Shown here in pieces: positions 1 through 9,279 of a DNA stretch of 9,279 nucleotides (within the stretch, counting starts at the first letter, position 1; the number at the start of each line of letters is the position of its first letter). A program made the position numbers and the translations under genes. The stretch lies in assembly GCA_937967285.1 (NCBI GenBank), contig CALBSU010000460.1, forward strand, positions 1-9,279, in the 5' to 3' direction. The DNA is from an uncultured Acidobacteriota bacterium. Lineage in GTDB: Bacteria; Acidobacteriota; Blastocatellia; RBC074. Under the pieces are notes generated by a model. That model did not search any database and was not told where the DNA came from. It saw only the letters and a program-made list of their open reading frames with translations.

Positions 1-95
1 ATTACCGTCCCGATCCGGCCGGCGGAAGTCAGAATCTTTCTCCCTCCTGCTCCCGTGCTTGCGCGTTTTTCGTGATCTTCGCCTTCCGGCGCCAC
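1..95 (-). other. Possible 5' end of a leftward gene cut by the window edge
   Basis: On the minus strand a purine-rich AGGAGGGAG (complement of 40-48) looks like a strong ribosome binding site. Just downstream a frame stays open to the left edge, reading ILTSAGRIGTV from position 35. That frame has no ATG, GTG or TTG at normal spacing after the site. It has only ATT (35-33) or CTG (32-30). A GTG at 95 would open the same frame upstream of the site. A second minus-strand frame, starting with ATG at 120, is also open to the edge, but its product is very Arg-rich. LysR regulators often sit divergently from their target gene, so a leftward target gene here would make sense. Too little sequence is visible to name a product. 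Confidence 0.2.
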
Positions 96-152
96 CTCTA
101 TCGCTCAACCACGATCGCATTATCGATATTTATCTGCCATCTGTCCAACTCA

Positions 153-186
153 TTGTTGTAATCCACACGATCAATCGTGCTAATAT
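153..186 (+). promoter_or_regulatory. Candidate LysR-gene promoter with palindromic operator
   Basis: A perfect 6-bp inverted repeat, CACGAT-CA-ATCGTG, lies at 166-179. It falls between a plausible -35 (TTGTAA at 156-161) and a -10 (TAATAT at 181-186; spacer 19 bp, slightly long). A third half-site, CACGAT, sits at 110-115. The placement would suit autorepression of the regulator starting at 237, with a leader of roughly 44 nt. The arms are closer together than in the classical LysR T-N11-A box, so the binding protein may not be this LysR. The motif is seen directly; its function is inferred. Confidence 0.3.
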
Positions 187-236
187 CTGAACTTCTCGCC
201 CGGGAGGCGGAAAACGGATGACGGGGGTGAGTGAAA

Positions 237-1158
<922 letters not shown>

Positions 1159-1160
<2 letters not shown>

Positions 1161-1213
1161 CCGGGATGTCGAACCGGTCGCCGGACTTCAATTTCGGCAT
1201 GCGCCCAATGCCG
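1159..1213 (+). other. Two short GC-rich hairpins between lysR and the ATP-grasp gene
   Basis: The first inverted repeat, GACCGG (1159-1164) with CCGGTC (1174-1179), has a 9-nt loop and overlaps the lysR stop codon. The second, CGGCAT (1195-1200) with ATGCCG (1208-1213), has a 7-nt loop and ends about 28 nt before the next start codon. Neither is followed by a T-run, so neither is a standard intrinsic terminator. They could be weak terminators, transcript-stabilising structures or chance in GC-rich DNA. I see no clear promoter in this gap, so some read-through from lysR is possible. Confidence 0.25.
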
Positions 1214-1241
1214 GTAAAACACTCGAAGCGAGGAAGAGAAC

Positions 1242-2447
<1,206 letters not shown>

Positions 2448-2870
2448 ATGGCCAGGATCCTCGCAATCGACTACGGTGAGAAGAGCGTCGGGCTGGCCGT
2501 CTCCGACGAGTTGCAACTGACCGCGCGCCCGCTCCGCACGCTTCGCCGCCGGCGCGGCGGTTATGAGGAGATGCTCGACGAGATCGCGCGGATCTGCGAT
2601 GAGCTGGAGGTCGGAACCGTCATCGTCGGATTGCCGTTGAATATGGACGGATCGAGAGGCGCGGCGGCGAACCGCGCGCTGCGATTCATCTCCGACCTCG
2701 GACGCCGAGCTGCCCTGCCCATTCTGCCTGTCGATGAGAGGCTGAGCTCTCGCGAGGCCGATAGCATCCTCCGCGAAGAGGGGCATGATTCGGCCCGACG
2801 GAGGCAACTTTCCGATGAAACCGCCGCCATGGTCATCCTTCGGGACTACCTGAGCGGCCAACAGCGATAA
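2448..2870 (+). CDS. ruvX: RuvX/YqgF, pre-16S rRNA nuclease (Holliday-junction-resolvase-like)
   Basis: RuvX/YqgF is an RNase H-fold nuclease that processes the 5' end of pre-16S rRNA and was earlier proposed as a backup Holliday junction resolvase. The 140-residue length is typical. The expected motifs are in order: ILAIDYGEKSVGLAVSD (4-20) with the first catalytic Asp at D8, VIVGLPLNMDGS (58-69), DERLSS (96-101) with E97, and SDETAAMVILRDYL (122-135) with the last acidic residue at D123. All acidic active-site positions appear present. The ATG directly follows the stop of the upstream gene without a separate leader, so translation is probably coupled. It is followed 3 nt later by mltG, a neighbour pairing also known from Firmicutes and others, which supports both assignments. 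Confidence 0.95.
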   Translation: MARILAIDYGEKSVGLAVSDELQLTARPLRTLRRRRGGYEEMLDEIARICDELEVGTVIVGLPLNMDGSRGAAANRALRFISDLGRRAALPILPVDERLSSREADSILREEGHDSARRRQLSDETAAMVILRDYLSGQQR

Positions 2871-2873
2871 TCA

Positions 2874-3947
2874 ATGAAGATCCTCCCAATTAACAGGCGG
2901 CGCCGGATCGCGCTGATCGGAGCGGCGCTGGCCGCTATCTTATTAATATCTTTCACGGCCGCGGGCGCGTGGCTCTTCTACGAAGTCGGCCGGAGTCGCG
3001 ATCATAACGCCGGCGGCAGAATCATCACCATCGCTCCGGGGACCAGTACGCGTTCGATCATCCGCCAGCTCGAGCGGGAGGGAGTGATCGACCGAACCTG
3101 GCCGTCGTTCATCTGGGTGCGAATATTCAGGCAGGCGCATGTCTTCAAGGCGGGCGACTACGCTTTCAAATCGCCGATCTCTGCCCGCGAGGCGCTCGAC
3201 AAGATGCTTCGCGGCGAAGTGGTCACGCTCAACTTCACGATTCCGGAGGGCTACAACCGCTTCGACATCGCGCGCGTGCTGGGCGGCCTGAAAGGGCTGA
3301 AGCAACCCGGATCGCCGGAGAAGATCGAATCGCTGCTCAGGAAAAGCTCTCTCATCGCCGATCTCGATCCGCAGGCCGACAGCCTCGAAGGATATCTCTT
3401 CCCCGACACTTACGAATACACGACCACCAGCAGCATCGACCAGATCGTCGAAACGATGGTCGAGCGCTTTCGCCTCGTCTACAGTGAAAAGCTGAGTGAA
3501 AAAGCCGCACGGTCCGGGATGACCACCCGCCAGATCGTGACGCTGGCCTCGCTGATCGAAAAGGAAGCGAAGGTCGACGGAGAGCGCGAACTGATCTCAT
3601 CGGTCTTCCACCGGCGGTTGAAGATCGGAATGACGCTGGCCTGCGATCCGACCGTCATCTACGCCGCGCTGCTGGCTGGAAAATATCGCGGCAAGATCTA
3701 TCAGAGCGACCTCGACCGGGAATCGGGCTACAACACATACAAAAACGCCGGGCTGCCGCCCGGCCCGATCGCCTCGCCGGGCCTCAGATCGCTCGAGAGC
3801 GCGCTCAACCCGGCTCAAACCGATTACCTGTTTTTCGTGGTGGATGCGGAAAAGAATGACGGCTCGCACAGGTTTTCGGCCAGCCTTTCCGACCATGAAA
3901 AAGCTGTCCGCGTGCTGCGCCAGTCGGAGCGATCCGGCGGGCGGTAG
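2874..3947 (+). CDS. mltG: Endolytic murein transglycosylase MltG (YceG-like)
   Basis: MltG cuts nascent peptidoglycan strands at the outer face of the inner membrane and is thought to set glycan chain length. The 357-residue protein starts with a basic stretch (NRRRR, 7-11) and one hydrophobic anchor at about 12-36, consistent with a single-pass inner-membrane protein. A LysM-like region at about 48-118 follows. The catalytic YceG domain contains EGYLFPDTYEY (172-182), LASLIEKEA (224-232) with the probable catalytic glutamate E229, DPTVIYA near 260, and YNTYKNAGLPPGPIASPG near 288-305. No motif seems missing. There is no convincing ribosome binding site in the 3-nt gap after ruvX, which suggests translational coupling. 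The gene ends 6 nt from the end of the oppositely oriented isocitrate dehydrogenase gene. Confidence 0.95.
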   Translation: MKILPINRRRRIALIGAALAAILLISFTAAGAWLFYEVGRSRDHNAGGRIITIAPGTSTRSIIRQLEREGVIDRTWPSFIWVRIFRQAHVFKAGDYAFKSPISAREALDKMLRGEVVTLNFTIPEGYNRFDIARVLGGLKGLKQPGSPEKIESLLRKSSLIADLDPQADSLEGYLFPDTYEYTTTSSIDQIVETMVERFRLVYSEKLSEKAARSGMTTRQIVTLASLIEKEAKVDGERELISSVFHRRLKIGMTLACDPTVIYAALLAGKYRGKIYQSDLDRESGYNTYKNAGLPPGPIASPGLRSLESALNPAQTDYLFFVVDAEKNDGSHRFSASLSDHEKAVRVLRQSERSGGR

Positions 3948-3953
3948 CGCCTG

Positions 3954-5100
<1,147 letters not shown>

Positions 5101-5111
5101 AGCGTTAAAGA

Positions 5112-5492
<381 letters not shown>

Positions 5493-5508
5493 TGGGAGCA
5501 ATAGCATT

Positions 5509-5754
5509 ATGTCCGAGAAGTACACCAATCCATTCAACTACGTCATCGACTCGATCTGGGCCAGTCTGCCCGAGAAGACGGCGGACGAGATCGCGACTTT
5601 CAAGAAGGACGTCCTGACCGGTTTTCGCGACAGCGTGAACTGGGCGATCGACGAGCAGATCAAGTGGATCGACCGTCACGTCGACAATGCCCGCCATATG
5701 CGCGATCAGTATCGCGGCGAACAATCTCAGGAATCCACCTCAAATCCGTCCTGA
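5509..5754 (+). CDS. Small hypothetical protein (81 aa)
   Basis: The predicted protein of 81 residues starts MSEKYTNPFNYVIDSIW. The start at 5509 is supported by GGGAG (5494-5498) and by lying 16 nt after the queD stop. A longer in-frame version from ATG 5419 would overlap the end of queD and is not credible. No signal peptide or membrane segment is visible. Residues about 8-68 look like amphipathic helix, with three Trp (W17, W45, W53), many acidic/basic pairs and an aromatic pattern; the tail (70-81) is polar and probably disordered. I do not recognise the family. The tight spacing on both sides, with the next gene starting 10 nt later, implies co-transcription with queD and the ThiO-like gene. 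An adaptor or a subunit of a neighbour's complex is possible but unsupported. Confidence 0.75.
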   Translation: MSEKYTNPFNYVIDSIWASLPEKTADEIATFKKDVLTGFRDSVNWAIDEQIKWIDRHVDNARHMRDQYRGEQSQESTSNPS

Positions 5755-5764
5755 CATATCGGCG

Positions 5765-6916
<1,152 letters not shown>

Positions 6917-7493
6917 ACGCCAGAAAAAGGCCGATCAGCGTCTTGGCGTCCCGGATTTCGCCTTCCGCGATCATCCGCTTCAGCTCCGCAAACGAAAACG
7001 GCCGTATCTCGTAGATGACTTCGCCGATGTCGAGCGACTGTTCGCGCCGGGTCAGGCCCGAGGCGAAGAAGATGTGAATCAGCTCATCGCTCATGCCGGG
7101 CATGGCGTAACACTCTCCGGCCTTTTCGAGGGCGGTCGCCTCGTAACCGGTCTCCTCGAGCAGTTCGCGCGCCGCGCAACCCTCGGGAGTCTCGACCGGG
7201 ACCATCCGCCGGTTCTCCTCGCGGCCTTCGAGCGTGCCGGCCGGCAATTCCCAGAGCGCCTGATCGACCGCATAACGGTACTGCCGCATAAGCAATATCC
7301 GACCGTCGTCGGTCAGCGGCACCATGACGCAGATCCCGGGATGGCGCAGGGCGGCCCGCGTCACAGTCTCGCCCGTCGTCCGATTGAGGATCGTCTCGCG
7401 ATTGACCAGCCAGCGCAGCTCATCCCCGTGTTTCGACGCCCTCACCTCTCGATATTCGGTGCGAACATCCAACCATTCAAACTCATGTTCCAT

Positions 7494-7612
7494 GTTCAAA
7501 ATTATCCCCGATCGCATTGGTTATGATAAGATTCAGCTTCGGTTTATATCACCGTCCCCCAAACTCAGTCACGGCTCTTAGCCGACAGAACCTCAACCCG
7601 GGTGCATGACAG
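7494..7612. promoter_or_regulatory. Divergent Nudix / SBBP-gene intergenic region
   Basis: This 119-nt gap contains an AT-rich stretch (about 7494-7550) that should carry both divergent promoters. Rightward, TATGAT (7522-7527) is a possible -10 without a clear -35. Leftward, GTGATA (complement of 7547-7552) and TATCAT (complement of 7523-7528) are 18 bp apart. Ribosome binding sites for both genes are weak, for example GGTG at 7601-7604 before the 7613 ATG. I see no operator palindrome or riboswitch. Promoter positions are guesses from motif likeness. Confidence 0.3.
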
Positions 7613-9279
7613 ATGAAGTTACGCCTGATTTTTCTGATCACCCTGCTGACTGTGACGGTCCTGACGCCGGATCTGGCGGTCCGCATCCCGGGGCCGCTGA
7701 CACGTCAAACGGCTCTTGCCCGACTCCAATCGCTGCCGCAACGGTTCGAGATCAACACCGGACAGGCCGATTCGTCCGTCAGATTCATTTCGAGGAGCCC
7801 CGGCATAACGCTGCTGCTCGACGATTTCGGCGCCGAGATCCGAACCGAGGGCACGGCGCTGCGGATCCGCCCGGCGAACGCCAATCCGGGCCCGGAAATC
7901 ACGGGCCTCGATCCTCTGCCAGGCGCCGGCAACTACCTGCTAGACAAAGATCCGCGCAAATGGATCACCGGCGTCAGGTCATTTGCGAAAGTCAGGTATG
8001 AATCCGTCTGGCCGGGGATCGACCTGATCTGGCATGGCGATCAAAACGGGCTCGAATACGATTTCGTCGTCTCGCCCGGCGCGGACCCGTCAAAAATCGG
8101 AATGATCTGCACCGGCGCGGACGATCTGAGAATCGACGATTCGGGCGATCTGGTAATAACTACTCCAGGCGGAACGCTGCGCCAGTCGCGCCCGTTCATC
8201 TACCAGATGATCGACGGCCGACAAAAGAAAGTGCAAGGCGGATACGCCATTCAAGAGCGGAAGATCGGTTTCAGGATCGGAGAGTACGATCCTTCGCTTC
8301 CGCTGATCATCGATCCGATTCTGAGTTATTCGGCGCTGATCGACTGCGAATTCATCACCGCCGTTGCCACCGATGCCGCCGGGGCGATCTACTTCACCGG
8401 TCTGGTCAGATCGCACGCTTTTCAGATATCCGCCGATGCAGCGCAGTTCGTGCGGGGTAATTCGAACGCCTCGGCAGCTTTCGTGGCGAAACTCAATCCG
8501 CAGGGTAACGCACTCGAATATTCGACCTACATCGGAGGTTTCGAGCGATTCGATTACCCCTATGCGATAACCGTCGACGGGCAGGGCAGTGCCTATGTCG
8601 TCGGATTCACGGGATCGAATGATCTGATGGTTACTCCCGGAGCTTTTCAGCCGAAATTCGCGGGCCCGGGACAGGTGGGCAATCTGTTCGGCGGTGACGG
8701 CTTCGCGCTCAAGCTCAATCCGACAGGCAGCGCGCTGGTCTATTCGACATATCTCGGAGGTGCAGTAGGGCCGGACGATGCATACGACGTCAAAGTCGAT
8801 ATGGCAGGCAACGCATACATCGCGGGAACGACGAGTTCCGTCGATTTTCCCGTCACTCCGGGCGCGGCGATCACTTCGATTCCAGCCATGACCACGGCCG
8901 GTTTCGTGACCAAACTGAATCCGCAGGGAACCGGACTGGTCTGGTCGACATATACACCAGGCGTCGGCAGATCGATCGCCGTCGATAGTGATGGCAGTTC
9001 CTGCATTACCGGTCAGATCTTTCCGAATATCTTCGTGGCAAAAGTGAACAGTTCCGGCAGCGGGTTCGATTATCTTAGAAAGATCACCGGCATAGGTGAA
9101 GGTTTGGCCATCGCGCTGGATCGGGTCGGAAATGCACACGTTACGGGGCGGGCCGTTTCAGGCATCACTGCCACCGGCAACGCCTTTCAGAAGACCCAGG
9201 CCGGCGCGAGCGATGCATTTCTGGCCAGATTAACCACCTCCGGAGACCTGACCTACCTCTCATTTCTCGGGGGAAAGCT
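7613..9279 (+). CDS. Secreted SBBP beta-propeller repeat protein, 3' end beyond the window
   Basis: The frame from ATG 7613 stays open for 555 codons to the right edge, so the gene is truncated by the window. Residues 1 to about 22 (MKLRLIFLITLLTVTVLTPD) look like an export signal. Residues about 43-235 match the domain that commonly precedes SBBP repeats (I believe catalogued as DUF7948): RFEINTGQ (44-51), VRFISRSPG (56-64), WPGIDLIWHG (133-142), LEYDFVVSPGADP (147-159) and PLIIDPILSYS (230-240). From about 236, SBBP repeats follow at irregular spacing. Their cores read AFVAKLNPQGNALEYSTY (289-306), GFALKLNPTGSALVYSTYLGG (363-383), GFVTKLNPQGTGLVWSTY (430-447), a divergent IFVAKVNSSGSGFDYL (473-488) and AFLARLTTSGDLTYLSFLGG (535-554). 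Each alternates with AxxVDxxGxAYVxG-type strands. A multi-bladed propeller on the cell surface or outside the cell is expected; ligand unknown. Weak ribosome binding site. Confidence 0.9.
   Translation, partial: MKLRLIFLITLLTVTVLTPDLAVRIPGPLTRQTALARLQSLPQRFEINTGQADSSVRFISRSPGITLLLDDFGAEIRTEGTALRIRPANANPGPEITGLDPLPGAGNYLLDKDPRKWITGVRSFAKVRYESVWPGIDLIWHGDQNGLEYDFVVSPGADPSKIGMICTGADDLRIDDSGDLVITTPGGTLRQSRPFIYQMIDGRQKKVQGGYAIQERKIGFRIGEYDPSLPLIIDPILSYSALIDCEFITAVATDAAGAIYFTGLVRSHAFQISADAAQFVRGNSNASAAFVAKLNPQGNALEYSTYIGGFERFDYPYAITVDGQGSAYVVGFTGSNDLMVTPGAFQPKFAGPGQVGNLFGGDGFALKLNPTGSALVYSTYLGGAVGPDDAYDVKVDMAGNAYIAGTTSSVDFPVTPGAAITSIPAMTTAGFVTKLNPQGTGLVWSTYTPGVGRSIAVDSDGSSCITGQIFPNIFVAKVNSSGSGFDYLRKITGIGEGLAIALDRVGNAHVTGRAVSGITATGNAFQKTQAGASDAFLARLTTSGDLTYLSFLGGK

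Noticed and set aside
7606..8001. Plus-strand open frame starting at ATG 7606
   Set aside because: It is out of frame with the SBBP gene starting 7 nt later, and its product is low-complexity with no signal peptide. The 7613 frame has an export signal and domain motifs.
8090..9139. Minus-strand open frame (349 codons) opposite the SBBP gene
   Set aside because: The plus-strand frame from 7613 is continuous and encodes clear SBBP repeats over the whole stretch. The minus-strand product resembles no family I know.

Overview
This 9.3 kb window is GC-rich, tightly packed bacterial chromosome holding ten protein genes. I see no rRNA, tRNA, CRISPR array, insertion sequence or phage gene. The rightmost gene encodes a secreted protein with a leading domain followed by SBBP beta-propeller repeats. 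This architecture is especially common in Acidobacteriota and also occurs in some other soil phyla. An acidobacterium, possibly of the Blastocatellia/Solibacter kind, is therefore my best guess, but it is an inference from gene content only.

Layout. Positions 1-236 are non-coding or hold the extreme 5' end of an unseen leftward gene, plus a likely promoter/operator for a LysR-family regulator (237-1160). After 81 nt with two small hairpins comes a rightward run of three almost abutting genes: an uncharacterised ATP-grasp-like protein (1242-2447), the RuvX/YqgF pre-16S rRNA nuclease (2448-2870) and the MltG endolytic transglycosylase (2874-3947). An NAD-type isocitrate dehydrogenase (3954-4970, minus strand) converges on mltG with a 6-nt gap. 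Next is a 141-nt divergent intergenic region dominated by heptamer tandem repeats in a perfect 26-bp inverted repeat. Rightward of it lie QueD (5112-5492), an unrecognised 81-residue protein (5509-5754) and a ThiO-like glycine oxidase (5765-6916). A Nudix hydrolase (6882-7493, minus strand) overlaps the end of thiO tail to tail. After a 119-nt divergent gap the SBBP-repeat protein starts at 7613 and runs off the right edge.

How the genes fit together. Most are housekeeping or cofactor genes: ribosomal RNA maturation and DNA repair (RuvX), cell-wall synthesis (MltG), TCA cycle (isocitrate dehydrogenase), queuosine (QueD), thiamine (ThiO) and nucleotide-sugar clean-up (Nudix). RuvX next to MltG is a pairing also seen in other phyla. 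No single new multi-gene system is evident. The least explained parts are the heptamer inverted repeat between idh and queD, the ATP-grasp-like protein leading the ruvX-mltG operon, the small protein between queD and thiO, and a Nudix box interrupted by about nine residues.
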